Part shown: positions 43,868 through 54,400 of the stretch, piece after piece
How positions within the stretch are numbered: the first letter of the stretch is position 1
Layout of the letters: every line of letters starts with the position of its first letter
From: Pontibacterium sp049603715
Lineage (GTDB): Bacteria > Pseudomonadota > Gammaproteobacteria > Pseudomonadales > Balneatricaceae
Length of the DNA: 64,000 nucleotides
NCBI GenBank assembly: GCA_049603715.1
Contig: JBMYSW010000006.1
Span: 62,001-126,000 of the forward strand
Reading direction: 5' to 3'
Position numbers and translations under genes: made by a program
Notes under the pieces: model-generated
Database searches by the model: none
What the model saw: the letters and a program-made list of their open reading frames with translations, nothing else
Told to the model about the DNA's origin: nothing

Positions 43868-46189
43868 CTATGTTAGCCTCGCCGCCGCAACAAGCGCTTG
43901 ACCTAAGGCAATACCACCATCGTTTGGCGGTAGGTTTTTATGGATAAGCACGCCAACACCCTGCTGCTCCAACCCTTTTACCAATAATCGATGCAGCAGT
44001 TGGTTTTGTAACACGCCACCGGTTAAGGCCACCTGCTCAAACGCATATTGCTCTTTGAGTAGAGCCACGGTGTCCACCAACGCTTGCGCGACACCTACAT
44101 GAAAACGCTTAGCGATTTGCTCAGGCGGTACACCCGCTTCCAAATCTTGCAACATCGCCTGTAAACAAGGTTTTGGGTTAATTTCTGTTTCGGTTAACGC
44201 AAAGGGGTAAGGTGTTAAGTCATCCTTAGCTTTTAGCGCCAAAGATTCTAGCGCAATGGCCGCTTGCCCTTCGTAGCTAATGCCCGCTGGGTAACAGCCC
44301 AAAGCGGCGGCCACTGCATCAAAGAGTCGCCCTGCCGAGCTGGACATTGGGCTATTAATGCCCTTTTCGATCATTTGATCGAAGGTGCGACACATAGGTG
44401 ATGCCAGCATGGGAAGTTGGTTTTGCCAGCGTTCACGGTTACTTGCTAGCTCACCACACTGACTCAATAACCCGTAAAGGCAACGCCAAGGCTCTTTAAT
44501 CGCCTTAACACCCGACACCAACGGAAAGGCACTAAAGTGCGCAAGGCGCTCAAACCCTTGATAGTTCCCGAGTAACAGCTCACCGCCCCACAGGGTGTCG
44601 TCTAGACCGTAGCCAGTGCCATCTAAACAAATACCTAACACGGGGCGACCTGTTTTGGGGTACTGGTTATCACCCAAGCACGCCGCCAAATGAGCATGGT
44701 GGTGTTGCACTTGAGTCAGCGCACCGCCCTGCTCTTCTAGGCTAACGCCTAGTTTGGTGGATAGGTATTCAGGGTGGCGATCACTTACCCAGCGCTGACC
44801 TTTGAGCTGATACAGGTTTTGATACAGCGCGAGGGTCGATTGATATTGCTCGTAGGTTTGTAGCTCTTCAAGGTCACCCAAATGCTGACTCACCACCGCT
44901 CGCCCCTGCTTTAAAAAGCACAGGGTATTCTTTAAATCAGCGCCCAAAGCGATTAACTCAGGTGCTTGCTCAAAACCTTCTGGCAACATCATGGCACTGG
45001 GGGCATAACCACGGGCACGACGCAGCACTTGCTGTTGGCCATCGATAAAACGTACCACCGAGTCATCAACGCGGTTTTCAATGTCGCGATTGTGCATTAA
45101 AAACACATCGGCAATGTCACTTAGCTGCGCTCGGGCGTCGTCGTTATCAATAGCCTGCGGCGAGCCAGAGCGGTTGCCACTGGTCATCACTAAGGGTGTA
45201 TCTAAGGTTTCCAGCAGCAAATGGTGAATAGGCGTGTAGGGCAACATAAAGCCCAACTGCGCTTGATCCGGCGCAATCAGCTCACTTAAGGGAGCTTGTG
45301 TTGGCGTATCTTGGGGTGTTAACAACACCACAGGTGCAGCCGGACTTTTGAGCGCCTTCAGCTCTTGCTCCGTTACCGTGGCATAGCGATCCAAGGCCTG
45401 CTCGTCTTTTACCATCAAGGCAAAAGGCTTATGGGGGCGAAACTTACGCTGCCGAAGCCTAGCGACCGCTTGGTCATGGGTTGCATCACACACGAGATGA
45501 AAGCCACCCAACCCCTTTAAGGCGATAATTTGACCTTGCTTAAGGCGAACCGCTAAGTCATAAAAAGCATCGACGCTGCTTATTGTCTGCCCTTGTGTAT
45601 CCTCTAGCCACACTGACGGGCCACAGTGGGCACAAGCGTTAGGCTGAGCATGAAAACGACGATGAGCAGGCGCATTGTATTCGGTTAAGCAGGCCTCGCA
45701 CTGGCCAAAGACCGACATGGTGGTGCTTGCTCGGTCGTAAGGTATTTTTTGAATAATACTTAAACGCGGGCCGCAGTTAGTACAGTTTATAAAGGGGTAA
45801 CGGTAGCGGCGGTTTGTTGGGTCAAAGAGCTCGGATAGGCATTGCTCACAAGTTGCCGCATCAGGGGCGCAGCCTATCACCACTTGGTTTTGCTCACTTT
45901 CGACAATTAAAAAATCGTCAAACGACCTAGGCGCTATTTGCTTAACCGCTACAGAGTCAATACGCGCCAAGGGCGGTAAGTCCGCTTTAATCGCAGCGAT
46001 AAACTCGCGCATTCGAGGCTCATCGGCATTAATAAAAACCTTTACCCCTTCGCCGTCATTTAACACCTGCCCCGCCAAGCCTTGGGCATGCGCTAAACGC
46101 CAGATATAAGGACGAAAGCCAACCCCCTGCACAAGGCCGGTGATGGCGATTCGATAAGTCGCTTGGGAAGGAAAGTTTGCAGTGGCCAT
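43868..46189 (-). CDS. hypF: Carbamoyltransferase HypF
   Basis: Uses carbamoyl phosphate and ATP to carbamoylate HypE, the first step of cyanide-ligand synthesis. Domains in order are: acylphosphatase (GLVQGVGFRPYIWRLA, residues 14-29), two zinc fingers (CEQC...CTNC and CEAC...CAHC), a YrdC-like domain (GLGGFHLVCDA), and a Kae1-like domain (HHAHLAACLGDN, ALTGGVLQNQLL). The length of 773 aa is normal. It is separated from the other hyp genes and directly follows hoxC, with no gap, in the sensor operon. Confidence 0.96.
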   Translation of the reverse strand: MATANFPSQATYRIAITGLVQGVGFRPYIWRLAHAQGLAGQVLNDGEGVKVFINADEPRMREFIAAIKADLPPLARIDSVAVKQIAPRSFDDFLIVESEQNQVVIGCAPDAATCEQCLSELFDPTNRRYRYPFINCTNCGPRLSIIQKIPYDRASTTMSVFGQCEACLTEYNAPAHRRFHAQPNACAHCGPSVWLEDTQGQTISSVDAFYDLAVRLKQGQIIALKGLGGFHLVCDATHDQAVARLRQRKFRPHKPFALMVKDEQALDRYATVTEQELKALKSPAAPVVLLTPQDTPTQAPLSELIAPDQAQLGFMLPYTPIHHLLLETLDTPLVMTSGNRSGSPQAIDNDDARAQLSDIADVFLMHNRDIENRVDDSVVRFIDGQQQVLRRARGYAPSAMMLPEGFEQAPELIALGADLKNTLCFLKQGRAVVSQHLGDLEELQTYEQYQSTLALYQNLYQLKGQRWVSDRHPEYLSTKLGVSLEEQGGALTQVQHHHAHLAACLGDNQYPKTGRPVLGICLDGTGYGLDDTLWGGELLLGNYQGFERLAHFSAFPLVSGVKAIKEPWRCLYGLLSQCGELASNRERWQNQLPMLASPMCRTFDQMIEKGINSPMSSSAGRLFDAVAAALGCYPAGISYEGQAAIALESLALKAKDDLTPYPFALTETEINPKPCLQAMLQDLEAGVPPEQIAKRFHVGVAQALVDTVALLKEQYAFEQVALTGGVLQNQLLHRLLVKGLEQQGVGVLIHKNLPPNDGGIALGQALVAAARLT

Positions 46190-47641
46190 TTAGTGAACAG
46201 TGCACGCCATACAAGGGTCAAATGAGCGAACAATATGTTGAACCGACAATGGTGTTTTTTCACCCTCTTTTACTGGCGCACCCACAAGTGCCTGCTCAAG
46301 TACACCCGGCTGGTTTTGCTCGTCTCGCGGTGAAAAGTTCCAAGTTGTTGGTGCCACAATTTGGTAGTTTTTAATTTTCCCTTTGTCCACTTCTAACCAA
46401 TGGCCAAGCGAGCCACGAGCCGCCTCAATCAACCCAACGCCCCGCCCTTGGTCTGGAAGTTGACCATGAGCGCAGAACGGCGCCGCAGGATCGATGGCTT
46501 TAGCCCAGGCCTGCATTTTAGGAATAATTAGCGCCAGCTCTAATAACCTTGCCACGATACGGCTATGCACATTCGCGCCAGCGGTGGCGACTAGGTCTAA
46601 GGCGAGCGGGTGCTGGTTTATAAACTGGCGAGCTAAAGAACCTACCTCAACCACTTGCCCATCAAGTCGAGGCGCTTTGCACCAACTGTAACCTGCACTT
46701 TCATCGGCGATAGGCTCTGTTACCCCTTCCCTTGGGTGCAGGCGGGCCAAGGGCGCATTCATCCATGCGTGGCTATGGTCCTCGGTGATTAGCGATGTAT
46801 CGAGCTGAGCACGCTGGCCCTGCACAAACACACCGTCATTAAACACTTTGCCGTTAGGCTGCAAGTAAGCACCGTAGCTAACAAATTGTTGCGTGCCTTC
46901 ACCTAACTCGGTTAAGGCTAAGCTGTCGCTAATGTGCAAGAATCGGCGAAAGTCGCTGCTATTCCAGTCTTTTTCGGCCTGCCAAGCGGTTAAGTCAGAT
47001 ACAGAGGCCAAGCTAGCAATCACGTCGAGGTTATCGCCAAAAAGCTCAGTTTCTAAAAAGCGACGAAAGCCCCCTAAAATCGCCAACAAGCGGACTCGCT
47101 CACTCGCCTCAATTGGCTTGGTCGTACCACCGGGCTGCAGGCTTAAGGTGTGAGGCCACTTGCCCGCCATAATCCCCATTAAGTGCAAAAAGTCGGCCCG
47201 CGCTGGCAACATCGCCCGAGTCGCGCTGCCTTGGGTGGCTTTAAAACGGCTTTGCACTGGCGCAAACCAGTCTTCACTCTGATAATGATCGCGGGCGAAG
47301 TCTGGCATAAAAAACAGGTAAAAATGGGTCAGCAGGTCGGTCATGTTCTCATTTGCAAGAACAAGGTTGGTAGCGTGCAAACCGTTTTCAGGAATGTCGA
47401 GCTCCATCATGTCGCCCAATGCTCGCGCACAAGCCACCGATTGGCTTACCGAACAAATGCCACAAATACGCGGCGTATACACCAGCGCATCCATGGGGTC
47501 GTGGCCCAACATAATTCGCTCAAACCCACGAAATAGCGGCGAGTTGACTTGTGCCGAGGCCACTTGGTCGCTTTGTATATCCAAGGTGACCTGCAAGTCG
47601 CCTTCTACTCGGTTAAACGGCCCTGCTAATATTCGCGACAT
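46190..47641 (-). CDS. hoxC: Regulatory (H2-sensing) hydrogenase large subunit
   Basis: The large subunit of the HoxBC/HupUV sensor. The nickel ligands are in PRICGIC (Cys60, Cys63) and DPCMACTVH. The stop codon follows His483 at once, so there is no C-terminal extension for a protease, as known for regulatory hydrogenases. Ile62 and Phe110 replace the Val and Leu of catalytic enzymes; these bulky residues narrow the gas channel and make the sensor insensitive to oxygen in Ralstonia. The length of 483 aa is typical. It lies between hoxB and hypF. Confidence 0.95.
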   Translation of the reverse strand: MSRILAGPFNRVEGDLQVTLDIQSDQVASAQVNSPLFRGFERIMLGHDPMDALVYTPRICGICSVSQSVACARALGDMMELDIPENGLHATNLVLANENMTDLLTHFYLFFMPDFARDHYQSEDWFAPVQSRFKATQGSATRAMLPARADFLHLMGIMAGKWPHTLSLQPGGTTKPIEASERVRLLAILGGFRRFLETELFGDNLDVIASLASVSDLTAWQAEKDWNSSDFRRFLHISDSLALTELGEGTQQFVSYGAYLQPNGKVFNDGVFVQGQRAQLDTSLITEDHSHAWMNAPLARLHPREGVTEPIADESAGYSWCKAPRLDGQVVEVGSLARQFINQHPLALDLVATAGANVHSRIVARLLELALIIPKMQAWAKAIDPAAPFCAHGQLPDQGRGVGLIEAARGSLGHWLEVDKGKIKNYQIVAPTTWNFSPRDEQNQPGVLEQALVGAPVKEGEKTPLSVQHIVRSFDPCMACTVH

Positions 47642-47646
47642 AGTGT

Positions 47647-48642
47647 TTAATCTTTTCGTTTATGTACCGTCGGAGGGTAAATTAACTGCTCCGAGACTGC
47701 GTTCTTTTTTAAACGATCGGGTGTTGCTGCTTTCGATAGCGACGCCAAAGCCACAAACCAGGCTTTTGGCATATCGGTCGGCAATCCAACAGGAATACCT
47801 GCCACCTTAGGTGTTTCGCAAAAGCTATGCCCCGGCTCTTCAAACTCCGGCGCTGTACAGTTAATACAGGCATAGCCGCCACTCGTACATGACCCGTAGG
47901 CATTCCATGGTCGCACATTACAGTCTGCATGGGCTTGAGTACCCAAACAGCCCATGTTTTCCATCATACAACCACGTTCGCCCGGCGCAGTGGCGCTGGC
48001 TTTATACTCGTAATATTCGTTGCGACTACAGCCATGATGCACCAGATGGTCGGCATACATTTTAGGTCGCGCCAGCTCATCAAGGGATTGGTCGCTGTGC
48101 TCGCCTAGTGCAATACTGGTGAGGGTTTCTGTCACCCAATCGGGGTGCGTTGGGCAGCCTGCGATGTTAACCACACTGTCGCCCTTTGGTGAGCGAAAAT
48201 GCTCACCGAGCAAGCCACCTATGTCGCTGCCGTCATATTGTAAGCCTGTCGCTTCGCCGATGTTGTCGCCCGCTGCGGTCACCCCGCCGTATGCAGCACA
48301 AGAACCCACGGCTACCGTATGCTGACTAACCGCCGCAAGCTCTCGCACCCAGTCAATCATAGGTTTGCCGGTACCGCCCAAAAGGTGAAAACGCCCTGTG
48401 CCTGCTGGCCCCATCATCATTGAGCCTTCAAGGCACAAAATATCCAGAGGCACCTCTTTCGCCACAATACGCTCTAACAGCTCCGTCACTTGGTCGCCAC
48501 TTTGCTCACTCAACGACGGGTGCCACAAAAGGTTAATACCGACACTTTCAAAATGCGTCAGCACATCGGGCGATTCGGCATTTAATAACGACATGGTACA
48601 GCCGCCACACCCACCGGATTGTAGCCAGAGCAAATTAACCAT
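47647..48642 (-). CDS. hoxB: Regulatory (H2-sensing) hydrogenase small subunit
   Basis: The Fe-S subunit of the H2 sensor, 331 aa. It has no twin-arginine signal, so it stays in the cytoplasm. Cluster ligands are seen in QSGGCGGCTMS, VGSCAAYGG, NIAGCPTHPDW and HHGCSRNEYYEYKA. The positions equivalent to the extra cysteines of HupS are Gly, as expected for a standard 4Fe-4S cluster. The frame extends to 48687, but AGGAGG with ATG 48642 is the start; it overlaps the hoxJ stop by 8 bp. Confidence 0.94.
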   Translation of the reverse strand: MVNLLWLQSGGCGGCTMSLLNAESPDVLTHFESVGINLLWHPSLSEQSGDQVTELLERIVAKEVPLDILCLEGSMMMGPAGTGRFHLLGGTGKPMIDWVRELAAVSQHTVAVGSCAAYGGVTAAGDNIGEATGLQYDGSDIGGLLGEHFRSPKGDSVVNIAGCPTHPDWVTETLTSIALGEHSDQSLDELARPKMYADHLVHHGCSRNEYYEYKASATAPGERGCMMENMGCLGTQAHADCNVRPWNAYGSCTSGGYACINCTAPEFEEPGHSFCETPKVAGIPVGLPTDMPKAWFVALASLSKAATPDRLKKNAVSEQLIYPPTVHKRKD

Positions 48643-49927
48643 GCTCCACCTCCTGCTTTGGCAAAATAAGCTGCGCCTGAACACCACCTTCAGGGTGATT
48701 TAAAATCACTAAATCGCCGCCGTGCTCAGAGACAATCGAATAGCTAATCGACAAGCCCAACCCTGTCCCCATACCTACGGGTTTGGTGGTAAAAAAGGGT
48801 TCAAACAAGCGACGATAGTCATCTTCTTTGATACCGGGGCCACTGTCTTGCACTTCAAAAATGACAAGCTCATCGCGCTCGTAAGCATTGAGGCGAAGGC
48901 GTTTAACTGGGCTATCCACCATGGCATCAATGGCGTTTTGGATCAGGTTAACCACCACCTGATGAATTTGCCCTGAGTGACCAAAGGCCTGCAGCGCATC
49001 GGGTACTTGGTCAACCACATCAACCGGTGCCTTACTTTCTTTTATGATCCAGTGCAGCGCGGTTTTAATGACGTGGACAAGGTCAAATGCCTTTTTCTCT
49101 GACACTTGGGTCGAAGAGAACTGACGCAAGTCGTTAACGATGTCTTTTACGCGATCAGCCCCCTCCATAGTTCCATCAACAAGGGAATCTAAGTCTTTAA
49201 TGGCTTTATCTAAACGCAGGCGTTGGCGCATTTCGCGTAGCTGTTCGCGGCTATCGCCGTTATTGATAGCGTCAAAGTAGGTATAAAGACGGTCGGTATA
49301 GCGCTTGAGCGCGTGCATATTGCCGTAAACAAAGCTAATAGGGTTGTTTAGCTCGTGGGCGACGCCCGCAACCAAACGGCCGAGGGACGCCATTTTTTCA
49401 GACTGCACCAAACGCTCTTGCGCTAGTTTTAATTCCGCATGGGCTTGGTTGAGTTCTTTATAGGCTTTTTGCAGTTCGCCGAGTGGACGCCCTACCATAA
49501 CGACACCGACAAAGCGGCCACGGTGGTTAATTCTGGCGGAGCAGTTCATGGATAAGGGAATCAAGCCATCGGCGCCGTTTAGCTCAACTTCGCAGTCTCG
49601 CACAGGGTGCTGTCGTACCGAGGCAAAATACTCAGAAACACGGGCGTGGTAATGAGCGGCAACTAAATCGTAAAACGATAAACCGATGATTTCTTCCACG
49701 GGCTGGCCCGTGAGCTTTTCGAGCGCAAGATTGCCCTCTTGGATGATACCCTGCGGGTCACAAACCAAAAGCACATCACTCATGGCGCTTTGAATACTAT
49801 CCGAAAAGCTTTTTGCTTCTTCCAATTCGGCGTTTTTTTCTTCAACTTCAACCTGAGACTGAACCAAATCTGCATATGCTTCATCCATTTTTTGGATGAC
49901 GCTAACCCATGCATCTTCTGAATTCAT
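48635..49927 (-). CDS. hoxJ: Sensor histidine kinase HoxJ/HupT
   Basis: A 430-aa soluble kinase that is expected to pair with HoxA and to be controlled by HoxBC. A coiled coil (residues 15-40) and a PAS domain (about 45-145) precede the dimerisation domain with phospho-acceptor His191 in AGVAHELNNPIS. The ATPase domain has NLIQNAIDAM, DSGPGIKEDDYRRLFEPFFTTK and GTGLGLSIS. There is no membrane segment. ATG 49927 with GGGGGAG is preferred over 49984. It is the first gene of the sensor operon; 180 bp lie between it and tolC. Confidence 0.93.
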   Translation of the reverse strand: MNSEDAWVSVIQKMDEAYADLVQSQVEVEEKNAELEEAKSFSDSIQSAMSDVLLVCDPQGIIQEGNLALEKLTGQPVEEIIGLSFYDLVAAHYHARVSEYFASVRQHPVRDCEVELNGADGLIPLSMNCSARINHRGRFVGVVMVGRPLGELQKAYKELNQAHAELKLAQERLVQSEKMASLGRLVAGVAHELNNPISFVYGNMHALKRYTDRLYTYFDAINNGDSREQLREMRQRLRLDKAIKDLDSLVDGTMEGADRVKDIVNDLRQFSSTQVSEKKAFDLVHVIKTALHWIIKESKAPVDVVDQVPDALQAFGHSGQIHQVVVNLIQNAIDAMVDSPVKRLRLNAYERDELVIFEVQDSGPGIKEDDYRRLFEPFFTTKPVGMGTGLGLSISYSIVSEHGGDLVILNHPEGGVQAQLILPKQEVEHG

Positions 49928-50107
49928 CACTCCCCCCTGTTGAACTGATTTAGCAGACGCTGTGCGCCTAAGACTAAACCCCAAAGAATATGCTGGTATC
50001 TTAGCTTAAATTTGTAAAGTCGAGCTAGGGGCTTGTTGGTACTTTAGAAAAATGCGACGAACTAAAGCAAGTGATTGGGAGTCGCCAGCCTTGGCTAAAC
50101 AAAAAAT

Positions 50108-51394
50108 TTAGGGGGGATCACCTAACCAACCATCTATTTCGTCGATAGCATGAGAATCAAGCTTGCCAATTTGAGCGCTTAGTTCAATTTTATTTCTGAT
50201 ATATAAAAAACGTGCGTCAGAATAACTAAGACTTGCCTCATAAAGTTTATCTTCCGCATCCAACACTTCACCTAAATTGCGCGTCCCAGCTTTGTACCCA
50301 GCTTCAAAGCCCGCTAAGGCAACCCTCCGCGACTTTAAACTTTGCTTTAGCGCGTTGATACTCTTAGCTTCTATTTCCAATCCACGATCAAGGGATTTTG
50401 TCTCTTTAGCAACTCGCCTTAGCTCCGCCTCAAAGTTTTGCTTTGCTTCCTGAAGACGGTATTCACTCTCTTTCAGGCGTGAGCTAACAGCTCCGCCAGT
50501 ATAGATTGGAACAGACAAACTCAGTGCTACTGAGTTTTCTGTCACGGATCGATTAGCTCTGCTATTCCTTTCTCTTTCGTGTGTCATACTCAAAGAAAGC
50601 GTTGGATAAGCTTCTGCTTTAGCTATTTGAACATCGCGCTCAGCAATCATTGTGGCCAACCTAGCCGCCTTCAGTACCAAGTTATCGCTAAGTGCCTTTT
50701 CTAACCATGGGTTATGTAGATCACCCTCTACAACCTTAGGAAACTCACTCCCGAGCTGCTGTCTTACAGTAAAAAGTTCACCCGTCATCACTTCAAGCGA
50801 TTCAATACTTTCAGCCACACTTCCACTCGCCCTTAATCGCGCGACCGTCGCATTATCAAAAGCTGCCTGTGCCTCCTGTACATCACTGTTTGCAAGTAAA
50901 CTTGCGTTGAATTGAGCAATCGCCTGTTCTAAACGATACTCGAAGGAACGCTCTCTGGCGGAGGCGGCCTCCAGTGAGGCTTGGGAGCGAAGCGCATCCA
51001 GATACCCGACGATAACTCTGAGCACGAGATCCTGCTCAGCAACTTTAAACTCGGTTTTGGATTGCTCTGCAAGGAGCTCTGCCTTTTTTAGAGTAAACCA
51101 TGCCCCTGTATCCAATAACGATTGATTTACCGATAGGGAGTATCCATTGGTATTAGTGTCACCGTCATCACTATCTAAGTCCGTCATTTCACCAGAGAGA
51201 GTAACTGAAGGCAAAAAAGAGGCTTTACTCTGCACGACAACTTCGGTGTTGGCATTTAATGAGGCTTGAGCCGCTTTGAGCGTCGCGTCATTAGATAAAG
51301 CGAGTTGATAAAGTTCTCGAAGCTCGCCCGCGAGCGAATTACTCACAAAGAATACCGACAAAGAAAAATAAATAATTATTTTTTTACAAAACAT
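50108..51394 (-). CDS. TolC-family outer-membrane efflux/secretion protein
   Basis: A 428-aa outer-membrane channel for type I secretion. It has a signal peptide (residues 1-22, ending SLA) and two OEP repeats: ELYQLALSNDATLKAAQA near the N-terminus and the second, long helical half with GYKAGTRNLGEVLDAEDKLYEASLSYSDARFLYIRNK. It is in the same orientation as and 94 bp after the RTX gene, with a terminator-like hairpin between. It completes the ABC/HlyD/TolC set, so it probably exports the RTX protein. Confidence 0.92.
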   Translation of the reverse strand: MFCKKIIIYFSLSVFFVSNSLAGELRELYQLALSNDATLKAAQASLNANTEVVVQSKASFLPSVTLSGEMTDLDSDDGDTNTNGYSLSVNQSLLDTGAWFTLKKAELLAEQSKTEFKVAEQDLVLRVIVGYLDALRSQASLEAASARERSFEYRLEQAIAQFNASLLANSDVQEAQAAFDNATVARLRASGSVAESIESLEVMTGELFTVRQQLGSEFPKVVEGDLHNPWLEKALSDNLVLKAARLATMIAERDVQIAKAEAYPTLSLSMTHERERNSRANRSVTENSVALSLSVPIYTGGAVSSRLKESEYRLQEAKQNFEAELRRVAKETKSLDRGLEIEAKSINALKQSLKSRRVALAGFEAGYKAGTRNLGEVLDAEDKLYEASLSYSDARFLYIRNKIELSAQIGKLDSHAIDEIDGWLGDPP

Positions 51395-51431
51395 AATAAA
51401 TGGCCTAAAAACCGTATGCTCAATATAAATA

Positions 51432-51464
51432 AAAGCCGCATCTACGCTAAGCAGACACGGCTTT
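51432..51464 (-). terminator. Terminator between the RTX gene and tolC
   Basis: On the minus strand a 7-bp stem AAAGCCG / CGGCTTT with an extra TCT / AGA inner stem is followed by TTTATTTATATT. It may reduce, rather than stop, transcription into tolC. Confidence 0.75.
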
Positions 51465-51487
51465 GGGTGAAACCACTTAAAAATAAA

Positions 51488-54400
51488 TTAAGCAGCTTGC
51501 CAAGATGCGGCAATTACCGGTTGAAGCTCTTCCTTAACCGCTCCAGTTAGTTCAGACTCACCCATCGCTGGCGCATTAAATGAAGCCATAGCATTGACTA
51601 GCTGATCCACTTGGTTGGCCGATAGTACGGAGTCGTCATCCAGTACAAATTCCTCAACCTTATAGTCATCTCCGCTAAACCAGTTTGAAACTGTAATTGA
51701 GTCTTGAGTACCGATAATACTTACATGCAAGTTACTCCCTGAACGCTTAAACCATAGCTGATCAGCATCCACACCTGCGCCAAACTCGATACTATCTCCG
51801 CCATTCGATTGCTGAGACCGAGCACTATAGCGCTCATAGTCGTAAATAATATCTACGCCATCACCACGCCCAAACTGATAAGTATCATTGCCTTGTTGGC
51901 CATACAGGTAATCTCGACCAGCGCCACCAGATAAGATGTCACTGCCTTCGCCACCATATAAATAGTCATTTCCAGCCTCACCACTGATGATATCGTTACC
52001 TTTACCAGCATACACGCGATCGTTACCAGCACCTGCTCGTATTTCATCACTACCGTCAAAAGAACGAATATAGTCAGCGCCGTTACCAGCAACAACATTG
52101 TTATTACCCTGGCCCAAGTCAATTGTGTGTCGGCCATTACCTGTTACGACGATATCATCTCCAGAGCCACTTCGGACAACGCCACCACCATCACCAATGG
52201 TAATCTGATCATCGCCTTTGCCCGTTTGAACATAGACATAGCCATCTCCCGCCGCGACCGTGTTATCCCCATCGCCTGCGTAGATACGGTCTCGGCCATC
52301 GCCAGCAGTAATGTAGTCATCGCCAGAGCCGCTGTATATATTATCCCGCCCGTCTCCAGAGGTAATTTTATTATTACCACTACCAGCATTGATGTAGTTG
52401 CTGCCATGACCTGCTTCGATAACGTCATCACCGGCTCCCGAACGGATCATACTTCCTCCGTTCCCCGTTTTGATATCGTCATCACCAGACCCAGTTTCGA
52501 CCCAGCCGTAACCGCTCCCAGCATCGACAACATTATCGCCATCGCCAGCTCTAACGCGAACATGATGCCCATGGGCAAGGACAACGTCATCTCCGCCTTG
52601 CGAGGTTACGTAATCTTGACCAGAGCCTGTAATAACTTGATTGTCCCCCGAGCCTGCAACAATATAATCTCGGCCATTACCTGTTGTAATTACGTCATTA
52701 CCAGCACCACTTCGAGCAACTGCACCAGAGTCACCCATTGTTATGTGATCATTACCTCGCCCTGCGTCAACCGAGCCATAGCCAGTGCCAGTATCAATTA
52801 CATTATTTCCGTCTCCAGCATTAACACGATCATGCCCTGCACCAGTACTAACTACATCGTTGCCGTTACCGGAATAGACATTGTCGTTGCTTTTGCCTGT
52901 AGTAACTTGATTGTTCCCATTCCCGGCATAAACGGTATTTCGGCTGTTGCCCAGAGAAATGACATCATTTGCATTACCCGCTCGGATATAATGACCACTA
53001 GTCGTGTATTTTTTTGCCTCGTTTGGATCATGTGAGCCTTCTTGAAAGTCCATTGCAGCGAAGCCAACAAATGGATCATATACAAGAGAGCCAGCGTTCG
53101 GGGTTTCTTTGTCGATATCTTGCAGCGACCAACTGCCATCGGCGAACTCAAAATTCTCAACACCTCGAACAGTATCTGTTCCGTCTCGAGAAGCCAGGGT
53201 GTCGTGTACTTGATAAAAGCCACTCCCTAACTGAGAAATAACATACTGGTCTCGAGTACCGCTAAACACAGCGGTATCATCACCGTTTCCACCGTAAAGG
53301 CTGTCATTACCTTTCCCGCCAGAGAGCAAGTCGTCGCCATCACCACCACGAAGCAGGTCGTCGCCTTGCTCCCCTTTTAGCGAGTCATCACCAGCATCGC
53401 CACGAATGTGGTCATTCCCATCACCACCTGCAATAAAGTCACTTCCGTCATCACCGCGAAGTGTATCCTCTCCCTCGTTACCGTAAATTTCATCATTGCC
53501 TTCGTTACCACGGATGACATCGTCACCGCCGAACCCAATAAGTACATCATCTCCAGCAAAGCCCGCAATATTGTCATTGCCGCCATCACCGCGAACATGC
53601 TCAGACGCATCCGTGCCAATTTCGTTTTGATTCAAAAGGATATCTGTATTAAATGCACGGCCACCAAAGGTCATAACTTCAGAATTCGATACCGTATCGG
53701 TTCCGTCACGATAAGCGACCGTATCAGCTACATCTGCCGAGCCATTGGCGTTTGTCTCGAAGTTGTATTCATAAACGGCGCCGCTAAACAGAATGGCATC
53801 AACACCCTCACCTGCATCAATGACATCATTACCCGCGCCACCTGTAATAAAGTCAGCACCAGTACCGCCCCCGATAACATCATTCCCGCTATCGCCAGAT
53901 AGGACATCGGAACCCTCCCCACCGAATAAGCGATCATTACCGTCGCCACCAGACAGAACATCATTTCCGTCATTACCTGAAAGCGTATCATTTCCTTGGT
54001 CACCGAAAGCATAATCATGACCATCACCACCGGAAATGTTATCCGAGCCTGTACCACCGGCTAATAGGTCATTACCAGAGTGGCCAACTAGAGCATCATC
54101 GCCTTGGCTCCCCGTGAGCACATCATCTCCTGCGCCTCCAGAAATAACGTCATTACCCAATCCACCATCGACGAGTACTGTATAGTCTCCGCTGTGGCTA
54201 AAAGTATCACCACCTTCGTTTCCAATCGCAACTTCAATATTTGCAGCGCCTAAGTCAAAGTCAACGCCACGCTCATCACTAACAACAACCGTATCAAACC
54301 CGTCGCCGCCACTTACTTTCGCTTGCTGGTCATCAGCATCAATAAACAATAGATCATCGCCAGCTTCCCCAAGTAAAGAGTCAGAGCCTTCACCACCGAT

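Noticed and set aside
52127..53035. A 302-codon plus-strand open frame and several others opposite the RTX gene, with regular repeats that look CRISPR-like at DNA level
   Set aside because: They are antisense shadows of the calcium-repeat coding sequence. The periodicity is that of 9-residue RTX units, the repeats are diverged, and there are no unique spacers of even length.
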